A stretch of DNA of 64,000 nucleotides from Actinospica acidithermotolerans (GTDB lineage Bacteria > Actinomycetota > Actinomycetes > Streptomycetales > Catenulisporaceae), in assembly GCF_018139625.1 (NCBI RefSeq), contig NZ_JAGSOH010000001.1:124001-188000 (forward strand). Direction: 5' to 3'. Below, piece after piece: positions 34,024 through 42,984 of this stretch (the stretch's first letter is position 1; every line of letters starts with the position of its first letter). The translations under genes were made by a program, and so were the position numbers. The notes beneath the pieces were generated by a model. That model was given only the letters and a program-made list of their open reading frames with translations, had not been told where the DNA came from and ran no database searches.

Positions 34024-36147
34024 GTGGCTGCCCTGGCCGAAAACCCCGCCGAGCAGAGCGAGGACGAGGACGTCACCGCGCCGCAGGGGCCGGAGACCGA
34101 GCCCACGGCACACGCCGTGCCCGAGAAGAAGGCAGAGGACGTAATCGAGGCCGCCGAGCCGGAATCCGACAGGGAGTCGGAAACCCCGGCGGCGGACGGC
34201 GAGGAGCCGGAGACCGTGGCCCTCGCCCAGGACGCGTCCGCCCCGAAGCCGGGAAGCGCGGAGAAGTCGGCGAAGCCGGAGAAGGGCGAGCGGCCCGCGC
34301 CGAAGGCGTCGAGTGCGTCCGCCGAGTCCGTCCCGCCCGCTGAGTCCGCAGAGTCCGCGAAGTCGCACGAGCCGGACGGGTCCGCGGAGTCCGGCGCCGA
34401 ATCCCGTGCCGAGTCCGAGTCCGAGTCCGAGAAGGACGAGCCGGCTGCTTCCGCGACCGAGTCCGAGTCCGAGGCCTCGGTCGAGTCCGAGGCCGAGCCG
34501 GAGACCGTGCCCGTCGACCCGGTGTCGAACTGGGAGCCGGCCCGGCCGAAGATCGCGCGCGAGCTCGCCGTCGTCGGCCGCCGGCTCGGCAGCCGGTACC
34601 GGCTCGAGCGCATGGTGCGCGGCTTCGGCGGCGTCTTCTCGCCCGAGCCGCAGCTGTGGGTCGGCGTGGACGAGCTGCTCAACCGCCGCGTCGGTGTCGA
34701 CCTCATAGCCACCGAACACCCCCTGGTCGAGCAGGTGGCCCGGGCCGCCCGCGACGCCGCGGCGGTCCCCGACGCGCGATTCGTCCAGGTCCTCGACGCG
34801 GTGCAGGACGAGGACCTGCTCTACATCGTCACCGAGTGGGTGCCGGGCGCCGAGCAACTGCAGGAGCGGCTGGCCGACGGCCCGCTCTCGCCCGCCCGCG
34901 CCACCCGCATGGTCCGCGACCTCGCCGAGGCGATGGTCCGCGCGCACGAGGCCGAGGTGGCGCACGGCGCGATGAACCCGGCCACGGTGATGATCACCCG
35001 CGCCGGCGAGGTCAAGCTCCGCGGGCTGCTCGTCGAGGCCACCCTGAGCGGCGCCGAGCCGGAGGCCGCCGATCCCGACGAGCGCTACGCGGCGGACGTT
35101 CTGGCGCTGGGTCAGATCTGGTACGCCGCGCTCACCGCGCGCTGGCCGGGCCCCGAGGCCGATTACGGGCTGGAAGCCGCACCGGCCGACGGCGGCGACC
35201 TCTACACCCCGGCGCAGATCCGCGCCGCCGTGCCCAAACAGGTGGACGCGACCGTCTGCCGCGCCCTGGGCATCGGCGGCCAGGAGGCCTTCACCACGGT
35301 CAAGGAGCTCTCGGACGCCATCCGCGCGCTGCCCAAGCTGCGCGAGGAGGCACCGGAGCCGGAGACGGTCGTCGTGCCGCCGCGCACCCGCAGCGCCAAG
35401 CCGGTCTCCGCCGCGAACTCCGCGAACGGCTCGGCCCGCGACGCCGTCCCGAACTGGTCCCCCGCGCCCGAGGAGGCCAAGCCGCTCTGGCGGCGCCGCG
35501 GCGCGCTGGCCGCCGCCGGGTGCGCGGTCATCGCGCTGGCCACGCTCGCCGCGTTCCAGCTCTCCGGGAACAACAAGACGGACACCACGACGGGCAGCAT
35601 CAGCAACGCGACGCCGCACCCGTCCGTCGGCGGGCTGGTCAGCATCCCGGCCGGCACCTCGGGCAAGGCGCTGAAGATCTCGGACGACACCATCTGGGAC
35701 AACGGCCCGAGCTCGGGCTCCGTGGCCACCAAGGCCGACGCCTACAACGGCTCGTCCAGCGGCTGGAAGATGACGACCCAGACGAACTCGAACTGGGCGA
35801 ACAGCGGCGGCGGGATAGGGCTGATCTTCGACCTGGGCGCGGCGCACACCGTGGACCAGATCAAGTTCCAGATCTCCAACCCGGACGCCACGGTCGAGAT
35901 CTTCACCGCGCCCGCGGGCAGCTCGACCGCCTGGAACGCGAACAGCATCACCTCCGACGGCTTCACCCTGCAGAAGACGCTCAGCGGCGCCGTCTCGGGG
36001 CAGACGATCACCGCGAGCTTCTCGCCGACCTCGGCCGAGTACGTGGCGGTCGTCTTCACCCAGCTGCAGTCGCAGAGCGGGCTCAGCGACGGCACGCCGG
36101 CCGGATACCGCAGCAACATCCTCGACGCGCAGGTGCTCGGCGAGTAG
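34024..36147 (+). CDS. Membrane pseudokinase with extracellular discoidin-like domain
   Basis: A 707-residue protein in four parts. Residues 1-~175 are disordered and Ser/Glu-rich, with ESESES runs. A protein-kinase fold (~190-440) starts RYRLERMVRGFGG. One membrane helix lies near 495-515, and the outer part (~535-707) resembles a galactose-binding/discoidin beta-sandwich. Catalysis looks lost: the HRD loop reads HGAMNP (no Asp, ~314), DFG is replaced by LRGLL, and the ATP-binding lysine of the VAIK position is missing (VGVDLIA). In Mycobacterium the equivalent domain is fused to MviN and recruits the FHA protein FhaA when phosphorylated. A similar scaffold role with the adjacent MurJ is likely. 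Confidence 0.85.
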   Translation: MAALAENPAEQSEDEDVTAPQGPETEPTAHAVPEKKAEDVIEAAEPESDRESETPAADGEEPETVALAQDASAPKPGSAEKSAKPEKGERPAPKASSASAESVPPAESAESAKSHEPDGSAESGAESRAESESESEKDEPAASATESESEASVESEAEPETVPVDPVSNWEPARPKIARELAVVGRRLGSRYRLERMVRGFGGVFSPEPQLWVGVDELLNRRVGVDLIATEHPLVEQVARAARDAAAVPDARFVQVLDAVQDEDLLYIVTEWVPGAEQLQERLADGPLSPARATRMVRDLAEAMVRAHEAEVAHGAMNPATVMITRAGEVKLRGLLVEATLSGAEPEAADPDERYAADVLALGQIWYAALTARWPGPEADYGLEAAPADGGDLYTPAQIRAAVPKQVDATVCRALGIGGQEAFTTVKELSDAIRALPKLREEAPEPETVVVPPRTRSAKPVSAANSANGSARDAVPNWSPAPEEAKPLWRRRGALAAAGCAVIALATLAAFQLSGNNKTDTTTGSISNATPHPSVGGLVSIPAGTSGKALKISDDTIWDNGPSSGSVATKADAYNGSSSGWKMTTQTNSNWANSGGGIGLIFDLGAAHTVDQIKFQISNPDATVEIFTAPAGSSTAWNANSITSDGFTLQKTLSGAVSGQTITASFSPTSAEYVAVVFTQLQSQSGLSDGTPAGYRSNILDAQVLGE

Positions 36148-36200
36148 TCCGCGCCGGGCCCGGGGGGTCGCTGGGCCGGCCAGAGAACGCGAGGGAGAGC

Positions 36201-36854
36201 ATGCGGGAGGCTGCGCGCGACGAGGCGGGCGACCTCGAACGCCTGCGCCGGCATCTGGCGGGGGACCGCGAGGCGTTCGGCGAGCTGCTCGCGCGGCACC
36301 GCGGCCGGATGTGGGCCGTGGCGCTGCGCACCGCGGGCAATCCCGAGGACGCGGCGGACGCGCTGCAGGACGCGGCGCTGTCCGCCTTCAAGGCGGCCGG
36401 CTCGTTCCGGCAGGACTCGGCGGTCGGCACCTGGCTCTACCGGATCACCGTGAACGCCTGCCTGGACCGGCTGCGCCGGCAGGCCGCACGGCCGACGGTG
36501 CACTATCCCGATCCCGAGTCGAGCGTCTGGCGGCAGGCCACCGAGGATCCGACCGACATGGCGGAGCAGCGGGAACTGCGGATGGTCCTGGAGCAGGCGC
36601 TGGCACAGCTGCCGGTGGACCAGCGCGCGGCCGTGGTGCTGGTCGACGTCCAGGGGCTGCCGGTGGACGAGGCGGCCGCGGTGCTCGGCGTGCCCGCCGG
36701 CACGATCAAGAGCCGCTGCGCGCGCGGCCGGGCCAAGCTGGCGACGGCGCTGCGCGATCTGCGGAACCCGGCGCCCGATTCCGACGTCTCAGTACAGATC
36801 GACCATCCAGCCACAGCCACACGTGACGAGAACCGGAAGCGGGGTGCCCGGTGA
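36201..36854 (+). CDS. ECF-type RNA polymerase sigma factor (SigM-like)
   Basis: A 217-residue group IV sigma factor. Region 2 covers ~20-90 (RHRGRMWAVALRTAGNPEDAADALQDAALSAF; GTWLYRITVNACLDRLRR) and region 4 covers ~130-185 (LPVDQRAAVVLVDVQGL; AAVLGVPAGTIKSRCARGRAKL). ATG 36201 follows GAGGGAGAG. The 3' end overlaps the anti-sigma start in GTGA. The neighbourhood (murJ cluster upstream, thioredoxin genes downstream) is that of SigM in Streptomyces and Mycobacterium, so a link to envelope or thiol stress is plausible. Confidence 0.9.
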   Translation: MREAARDEAGDLERLRRHLAGDREAFGELLARHRGRMWAVALRTAGNPEDAADALQDAALSAFKAAGSFRQDSAVGTWLYRITVNACLDRLRRQAARPTVHYPDPESSVWRQATEDPTDMAEQRELRMVLEQALAQLPVDQRAAVVLVDVQGLPVDEAAAVLGVPAGTIKSRCARGRAKLATALRDLRNPAPDSDVSVQIDHPATATRDENRKRGAR

Positions 36855-37630
36855 CGGAGCCACAGGAGCCCCGTGGCGCGGCCGCCGCGCACCTGACGCC
36901 CGAAGAGTTGTCGGAGTGCGCGTTCAGCCCGGAGACCGCCCCTGCGGGCCTGCTCGAGCACGCGCAGGGCTGTCCGGAGTGCGCGGCTGAACTCTCCGGC
37001 CTACGCGTCTTGCTGAGCGAGCTGGCCGCGTTGCCCGAGCCGGAGGTCCCCGAGTCGGTCGTCATCCGGATGGACGCCGCGGTGCAGCGGGCGTGGCAGG
37101 AGGCCGACGCGGAGCAGGAGCGGGACAAGCAGCGGGACCGCGTCGGGACCGCGTCGGCGGCCCGGCCGGGCCGGTGGTCCTGGCGGAAGCTCGCGGTGCC
37201 GCTCGCCTCGCTCTCGCTGATCGCGATCGCGGGTATCGGCATCGGCGTGGCCGTGAGCCACAGCGGCTCGAACGCCAGCTCCACGGGAAGCGCATCGAGC
37301 GGCGTTTCCGTCCAGAACGCTCCGCGCAGCAATCAGGACCTCACGGATCCGGCGCTTGTCGCGTGGGTTCACAGCAGCCTGGCCGGCGGCCAGCCGAAGT
37401 CCTCACCGATGGTCGCGGAGGGGAACTGCGCCCAGGCGAGTGCGCCGAAGCGTTCCGGCTACACCGTTCTGACGACGGCTCACCGCGTGTTCGAGAACCA
37501 GGCTGCGACGCTGGTCGTGTACCAGAACGCGCAGGAGCCCGCGTCCTCGACCGTCTACGCGGTCGTGTACGCGGGCTCCTGCCCGAGCTCTGCGAGTGTG
37601 GTGCTCGCCCAGGGCTCCGTCAGCCGATGA
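36851..37630 (+). CDS. Membrane-anchored zinc-binding anti-sigma factor (RsmA/RskA-like)
   Basis: A 259-residue cognate anti-sigma factor. The cytoplasmic N-terminus has the ZAS signature H-x3-C-x2-C at His37/Cys41/Cys44 (EHAQGCPECAAEL). One membrane helix lies near 113-135 (LAVPLASLSLIAIAGIGIGVAV). The extracytoplasmic C-terminus is Ser/Ala-rich with two cysteines (NCAQAS and GSCPSS) that may form a disulfide. It is translationally coupled to the sigma gene and overlaps the convergent trxA gene by 11 bp. Confidence 0.88.
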   Translation: MTEPQEPRGAAAAHLTPEELSECAFSPETAPAGLLEHAQGCPECAAELSGLRVLLSELAALPEPEVPESVVIRMDAAVQRAWQEADAEQERDKQRDRVGTASAARPGRWSWRKLAVPLASLSLIAIAGIGIGVAVSHSGSNASSTGSASSGVSVQNAPRSNQDLTDPALVAWVHSSLAGGQPKSSPMVAEGNCAQASAPKRSGYTVLTTAHRVFENQAATLVVYQNAQEPASSTVYAVVYAGSCPSSASVVLAQGSVSR

Positions 37631-37946
37631 AGTCCTCGAGGTCCTTGAGCAGCGCGCGCTTCGGCTTGGCGCCGACGATGGTCTTGGCGACCTCGCCCTT
37701 GACGTAGACGTTCAGCATCGGGATGTTCAGCACCCCGTAGCGCGTCGCCGTCTCCGGGTTCTCGTCGGTGTTCAGCTTGACGATCTCCAGCTTCTCGCCG
37801 TGCTCGGCGGCGATCTGCTCCAGGATCGGGGCGATCATGCGGCACGGCCCGCACCACTCGGCCCAGAAGTCGACCAGCACCGGCTTGCCGCTCTTGAGGA
37901 CCTCCTCGTCGAACGTCGCGTCGGTGACCTGCTTGAGCGCCGACAT
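37620..37946 (-). CDS. trxA: Thioredoxin
   Basis: A 108-residue thioredoxin with the classical active site WCGPC at 31-35 (VDFWAEWCGPCRM) and the cis-proline region NIPMLNVY. It reduces disulfides in cytosolic proteins and is recycled by the reductase encoded 45 bp upstream on the same strand, so the pair forms a trxB-trxA operon. Confidence 0.97.
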   Translation of the reverse strand: MSALKQVTDATFDEEVLKSGKPVLVDFWAEWCGPCRMIAPILEQIAAEHGEKLEIVKLNTDENPETATRYGVLNIPMLNVYVKGEVAKTIVGAKPKRALLKDLEDFIG

Positions 37947-37991
37947 GAAGCGGCCTCCTTCTTCTGAAAGCTTGCGTCTGTGGGTGGAACG

Positions 37992-38963
<972 letters not shown>

Positions 38964-38990
38964 TGCCTACTGCTTTCTCTCGGTCTGCTG

Positions 38991-39063
38991 ACTGCTGGGG
39001 GGTACTTCTACTGCCACTGCTGCTACTACTACTGCTGCCGCCGCGGCGGTCGTTCACGTGAAC
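38991..39063. repeat. CTG/CTA-rich microsatellite and 12-bp palindrome between trxB and parB
   Basis: The 116-bp gap holds a run of CTA/CTG/CCG triplets (about 39010-39042) and then GTTCACGTGAAC (39052-39063), a palindrome that matches parS at 11 of 14 positions when centred. No gene is seen here. Confidence 0.55.
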
Positions 39064-39079
39064 CGCGACGGAGGCGCCG

Positions 39080-40114
39080 CTATTCCGACGCGCGCACCCG
39101 CTCGCCGGGCGCCATCAGCTCGAGGATCCGGTCCAGGTCCTCGAGGGAGCCGAACTCCACGACGACCTTGCCGCGTCCGCCGAGCACGTTGACCGACACG
39201 CGCGTGTCGTACCGGTCGGAGAGCCGGTCGGCGAGATCGGTCACCGCGGGGGAGATGCGGCTGCCGGGACGCGGTTTGCGCGGCTTCTTGGACTTCTCCG
39301 GGTCGTGCAGCTGGACGATCTCCTCGACCGCGCGCACCGAGAGCAGCTCCTGCACGATGCGCTTGGCGAGCTGCTCCTGCGCCTCATGGTCGTCGACTCC
39401 GGCGAGCGCCTTCGCGTGCCCGGCCGAGATGGTGCCGGCGGCGATTTTCAGCTGCACCTCCGGCGACATCTTCAGCAGCCGGAGCGAGTTGGAGATGTAG
39501 GAGCGCGAGCGGCCGACGCGGCCGCCGAGCTCCTCGTGCGTGCACTCGAAGTCCTTGAGCAACTGGTCGAAGGCGGCGGCTTCTTCCAGCGGATTGAGCT
39601 GAGCGCGCTGCAGGTTCTCCAGCAGCGCGTCGAGCAGCATCCGGTTGTCCTCGGTCTGCCGCACGATCGCCGGGATCTCGGTCAGGCCGATCGCCTTGGA
39701 GGCGCGGAAGCGGCGCTCCCCCATGATGAGCTCGTAGTGCTCGTCGTCGACCTTGCGCACCACGATCGGCTGCAGCAGGCCGACCTCCTTGATGGAGGTC
39801 CCGAGGTCGCGCAGATCGTCCTCGTCGAAGTAATCGCGCGGCTGCCGCGGGTTCGGCACGATCGCGGACAACGGCAGTTCCGCGAAATACGCGCCGGCGA
39901 CCATCGGCGGCTCGGCCGGGGCCGGGGACTGTTCCACGTGGAACTCGTCGGCATCGGGGCGATAGACCTCGCCCAGCGGAAGCCGCCGGGTGGGCACCGG
40001 GTTCGCGGTCGCCGCACCGGCGGCCGCGCTCGGGCTGCCGGGGATCGCCCCTTCCGGGGCCGTGGGAATCAGCGAGCCCAGGCCGCGGCCGAGCCCTCGC
40101 CGACGATCGTTCAT
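39080..40114 (-). CDS. parB: Chromosome partitioning protein ParB
   Basis: ParB (344 residues) binds parS sites, spreads on DNA using CTP and organises the origin region for segregation by ParA. The N-terminal ParA-contact motif RGLGRGLGSLIP is intact. The CTP/ParB domain has PNPRQPRDYFDEDDL, GERRFRA and an HTH with HEELGGRVGRSRSYISNSLRLL. The C-terminal dimerisation region ends the protein. The start overlaps the parA stop by 4 bp. A parS site lies inside the coding sequence, near codons 57-61. Confidence 0.97.
   Translation of the reverse strand: MNDRRRGLGRGLGSLIPTAPEGAIPGSPSAAAGAATANPVPTRRLPLGEVYRPDADEFHVEQSPAPAEPPMVAGAYFAELPLSAIVPNPRQPRDYFDEDDLRDLGTSIKEVGLLQPIVVRKVDDEHYELIMGERRFRASKAIGLTEIPAIVRQTEDNRMLLDALLENLQRAQLNPLEEAAAFDQLLKDFECTHEELGGRVGRSRSYISNSLRLLKMSPEVQLKIAAGTISAGHAKALAGVDDHEAQEQLAKRIVQELLSVRAVEEIVQLHDPEKSKKPRKPRPGSRISPAVTDLADRLSDRYDTRVSVNVLGGRGKVVVEFGSLEDLDRILELMAPGERVRASE
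39931..39944. promoter_or_regulatory. parS: parS site within parB
   Basis: GTTCCACGTGGAAC is a perfect palindrome that differs from the consensus GTTTCACGTGAAAC by one symmetric base pair. It is embedded in the parB coding region. Confidence 0.85.
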
Positions 40115-41334
40115 CGTGCCACCTCTTCTGCGTCCGCGGGCAGCGCGCGCTGGCCGGGAACCTGTGCATAGCGCTCCACGATCTCCCGGGCCGCCTCGCG
40201 ATAGGCGAGCGCGCCGGTCGACGCGGGATCGTAGGTCATCACCGTCTGGCTGTAGCTCGGCGCCTCCGAGATGCGCACCGAACGCGGCACCGCGGTGCCC
40301 AGCACCTCGTTCGGGAAGTGCATCCGCACCTCGTCGGCCACCTGGGAGGCGAGCCGCGTGCGCGCGTCATACATCGTGAGCAGAATCGTCGAGATCCGCA
40401 GATCGGTGTTCAGGTGCGCGCGCACCAACTCGATGTTGCGCAGCAGCTGGGTGAGCCCCTCGAGCGCGTAGTACTCGCACTGGATCGGGATCAGCACCTC
40501 CTTGCCGGCGACCATCGCGTTGACGGTCAGCAGCCCCAGCGAGGGCGGGCAGTCGATGAGGATGTAGTCCATCGTGTCGTGGTATACGGACAGCGCCCGC
40601 TGCAGCCGGCTCTCCCGGGCCACCATCGAGACGAGCTCGATCTCGGCGCCCGCGAGGTCGATCGTCGCCGGGGCGCAGTAGAGCCCGGGGATGTCCTCGA
40701 CCGGCTGGACGATCTCCTCCATGCTGTACCGCTCGATCAGCACGTCGTAGATGGAGGGCACCTCGGAGTGGTGCTCGATGCCGAGCGCCGTGGAAGCGTT
40801 GCCCTGTGGGTCGAGGTCGACCACGAGTACCTTTGCGCCGAACTGGGCGAGCGAGGCGGCGATGTTCACCGTCGTCGTGGTCTTGCCCACGCCGCCCTTC
40901 TGGTTGGCCACCACCATCGTGCGGGTGCTCGCCGGGCGGGGCAGCGGTTGCTGGCTGCGCGCCATCGCCGCCACCGCCGCCTCAGCCTCCCGCGCTATCG
41001 GCGTATCCTCCGCCGGCGCGCGGCGACCGCCGTGCAACATGTCGGTGTCGACAGCGGCGGGCACCGGCTGCGGGCCGCCCGACCCGATCGGCTGGTCGTA
41101 GGGCATCGGCCAACTCTCTTCCTCCGTCGAGATGACGACGGCTCGTTCAGCGTCACGCGATTCAGTGCCGTGCCAGGTCCAGCTGAAGCCGTCCGGCGGC
41201 ATGCTTTCCGCTTCCAGCGATTCTTCCAGGCGCCACCCACGAGGTAGTGGAACGCCGCTCGTTGATTGGTTGCCGCGTTGGCCACTTTCTGGGTGCCCGC
41301 GGCGATGGCCTTCGGACGGACCGGGCGCCACCAT
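40111..41334 (-). CDS. parA: Chromosome partitioning ATPase ParA (Soj)
   Basis: ParA (407 residues) is the Walker-type ATPase that moves ParB-parS complexes. The deviant Walker A (NQKGGVGKTTT) is near 143, DLDPQGNAS follows, and ILIDCPPSLGLLT is the Walker B region. About 135 residues precede the ATPase domain. The last part of this extension (DTPIAREAEAAV... LPRP) resembles Streptomyces ParA as I recall it, whereas the first ~90 residues may include untranslated sequence; ATG codons at MPPDGF and MPYDQP are alternatives. Three parS sites lie just upstream. Confidence 0.93.
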   Translation of the reverse strand: MVAPGPSEGHRRGHPESGQRGNQSTSGVPLPRGWRLEESLEAESMPPDGFSWTWHGTESRDAERAVVISTEEESWPMPYDQPIGSGGPQPVPAAVDTDMLHGGRRAPAEDTPIAREAEAAVAAMARSQQPLPRPASTRTMVVANQKGGVGKTTTTVNIAASLAQFGAKVLVVDLDPQGNASTALGIEHHSEVPSIYDVLIERYSMEEIVQPVEDIPGLYCAPATIDLAGAEIELVSMVARESRLQRALSVYHDTMDYILIDCPPSLGLLTVNAMVAGKEVLIPIQCEYYALEGLTQLLRNIELVRAHLNTDLRISTILLTMYDARTRLASQVADEVRMHFPNEVLGTAVPRSVRISEAPSYSQTVMTYDPASTGALAYREAAREIVERYAQVPGQRALPADAEEVAR

Positions 41335-41396
41335 CGTGTCCCCTCGTCGCTTGAATCAGGAGATACACCTAGGTGCCGATGACCGCACCGCGAGAG

Positions 41397-41410
41397 GTTT
41401 CACGTGGAAC
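41397..41410. promoter_or_regulatory. parS: parS site (parA upstream 1)
   Basis: GTTTCACGTGGAAC, one base from the canonical palindrome, in the 177-bp rsmG-parA gap and the likely parA promoter region. Confidence 0.9.
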
Positions 41411-41432
41411 CGGGGGAGTCTCGTGGAGTCGG

Positions 41433-41446
41433 GTTTCACGTGGAAC
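41433..41446. promoter_or_regulatory. parS: parS site (parA upstream 2)
   Basis: GTTTCACGTGGAAC, identical to the neighbouring copy and starting 36 bp from it. Confidence 0.9.
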
Positions 41447-41464
41447 AGAGGTCCGCTGGATCCG

Positions 41465-41478
41465 GTTTCACGTGAAAC
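41465..41478. promoter_or_regulatory. parS: parS site (parA upstream 3, canonical)
   Basis: GTTTCACGTGAAAC, the exact canonical palindrome, starting 32 bp after copy 2. The three together form a compact ParB-loading cluster. Confidence 0.95.
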
Positions 41479-41511
41479 GCGCCTAGGGAGCAAGTCGTAC
41501 TGTAGCTGGTC

Positions 41512-42252
41512 TCAGTTCGGTGTGCGTCGCGTGCGCGCGGAACGGACGTTTTTGGCCGGGCGAGCGGCCTTCGCGGGGCGGAAACCCTGGGCCCCCAAGT
41601 CAATCCGCACCACGCGGGTCGCGGCCTCGCCGAGCTCGGCCCCCACCGAGACCACTCCCCACTCCACGGCGCCCAGCGCCTTCAGGCTCGGCGCCACCCG
41701 CTCCAGTTCGGTCGCGGCCGCCTCGCCCTTGAGCGCGAGCATCCGACCCTTCGGCGCGAGCAGCGGCAGGCACCAGCCGACCAGCTTCTCCAGCGGGGCG
41801 ACCGCGCGGGCGGTCACCAGATCCGCCCCGATCCGGCCGGCCCACTCCTCGGCCCGGCCGCGGCGCACCTCGACGTTGCGCAACCCGAGGGTCTCGACGC
41901 ACTCGGAGAGGAAGACGGTCCGCCGCAGCAGCGGCTCCAGCAGGGTCATCCGGAGGTCGGGTCGGGCGATCGCCAGCACCAGGCCGGGCAGTCCGCCGCC
42001 CGAGCCGACGTCCACCACGTCAAGATCCGGAGCGATCAGCTCAGCCACGGCCCCGCAGTTGAGCAGGTGCCGCTCCCAGAGCCGCTCCACCTCGCGCGGC
42101 CCGATCAGCCCGCGCTCCACCCCCGGGCCCGCGAGCAGTTCCGCGTACCGGGTCATCGTCGGCAGGCTAGCGCCGAACAGGGTGCTCGCCTCTGCCGGCG
42201 GCAGGGGGAGCGTGCAGCCGGACAGATCCTGGGACATTCCTCCGCACCTCAT
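41512..42252 (-). CDS. rsmG: 16S rRNA (guanine-N7) methyltransferase RsmG
   Basis: RsmG (246 residues, formerly GidB) methylates N7 of G527 in 16S rRNA using SAM; its loss gives low-level streptomycin resistance. GLIGPREVERLWERHLLNC, the SAM loop VDVGSGGGLPGL and a LLEPLLRRTVFL segment are diagnostic. The C-terminus is basic. Two starts are possible: ATG 42252, directly at the parS site, or ATG 42237 (MSQDL), which GGAGGA abuts too closely for a normal ribosome binding site. Either gives an acceptable N-terminus. Confidence 0.94.
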   Translation of the reverse strand: MRCGGMSQDLSGCTLPLPPAEASTLFGASLPTMTRYAELLAGPGVERGLIGPREVERLWERHLLNCGAVAELIAPDLDVVDVGSGGGLPGLVLAIARPDLRMTLLEPLLRRTVFLSECVETLGLRNVEVRRGRAEEWAGRIGADLVTARAVAPLEKLVGWCLPLLAPKGRMLALKGEAAATELERVAPSLKALGAVEWGVVSVGAELGEAATRVVRIDLGAQGFRPAKAARPAKNVRSARTRRTPN

Positions 42253-42266
42253 GTTTCACGTGGAAC
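42253..42266. promoter_or_regulatory. parS: parS site upstream of rsmG
   Basis: GTTTCACGTGGAAC lies immediately before the longer rsmG start, in the gap between rsmG and the jag terminator. Confidence 0.9.
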
Positions 42267-42329
42267 CGGCCGCTGGACTCCATCGGATTGTGTGCACAGC
42301 CTAGCCAGTTCGCGACGGGTGAACCAAAA

Positions 42330-42362
42330 GAGGGCCCCGGCGGCGGCGCCGCCGGGGCCCTC
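42330..42362 (-). terminator. Strong intrinsic terminator of the rnpA-yidD-yidC-jag operon
   Basis: A perfect 15-bp GC stem (42330-42344 with 42348-42362) with a 3-base loop is followed on the minus strand by TTTTGG. It lies 54 bp past the jag stop and separates this operon from rsmG-parA-parB. Confidence 0.93.
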
Positions 42363-42415
42363 TCCACTCACGCTCGACGAGTCCGCCGAGCGGACTGGTC
42401 GGATACTCAGATCTT

Positions 42416-42949
42416 TCAGGCCGGGTAGACGATCACACAGCGGTTGGGCTCCTCGCCCTCCGACTCGCTGCGCAGTCCGGCGGCGGCCACCGCGTCGTGC
42501 ACGACCTTGCGCTCAAACGGGGACATCGGCGCCAGCCGGACGCCCTGCCCGGTGGACTTCGCCTGCTCCACCGCCTCGTTGCCGAGCTCGATCAGCGCGG
42601 CGCGCCGGGCGGCCCGGTGCCCGCCGATGTCCAGCATCAGCCGGGTGCGCTCGCCGGTCTCCCGGGTCACGGCCAGGCGGGTGAGCTCCTGCAGCGCCTC
42701 CAGCACCTCGCCGTTCTTGCCCACCAGGTTCGCCAGGCCGTCGCCGACGATGGACACCGAGGCGCGGTCGCCCTCGACGTCCATATCGATGTCGCCGTCG
42801 AAGTCCGCGATGTCGAGCAGGCCCTCCAGGTAGTCCGCCGCGATATCGCCCTCCTCCTCAAGCCGGGAAAGCCGGCTCTCGGTATCGGTCGCCTCGGCTT
42901 CGCCTTCGGCCGCCGGCTCCGTCACGGCGCTCTCGGACTGCGTCGTCAC
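42416..42949 (-). CDS. jag: RNA-binding protein Jag/KhpB
   Basis: A 177-residue protein with a KH domain (VSIVGDGLANLVGKNGEVLEALQELTRLAV) and a C-terminal R3H domain (MSPFERKVVHDAVAA). The separate Jag-N domain found in Firmicutes KhpB is absent and is replaced by an acidic N-terminus, which is usual in actinobacteria. It probably binds RNA with a KhpA partner and affects cell elongation or division. The GTG start (complement of 42947-42949) follows GGAGAGG; the open frame extends further upstream into yidC. Confidence 0.92.
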   Translation of the reverse strand: MTTQSESAVTEPAAEGEAEATDTESRLSRLEEEGDIAADYLEGLLDIADFDGDIDMDVEGDRASVSIVGDGLANLVGKNGEVLEALQELTRLAVTRETGERTRLMLDIGGHRAARRAALIELGNEAVEQAKSTGQGVRLAPMSPFERKVVHDAVAAAGLRSESEGEEPNRCVIVYPA

Positions 42950-42984
42950 CGTCCCGTCCTCTCCTTCTTCTCGACCTCGGCGCG

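Noticed and set aside
39010-39042. CTA/CTG triplets between trxB and parB as a second DnaA-trio
   Set aside because: No DnaA box lies next to them and the triplets are interrupted by CTG and CCG, so they lack the layout needed.
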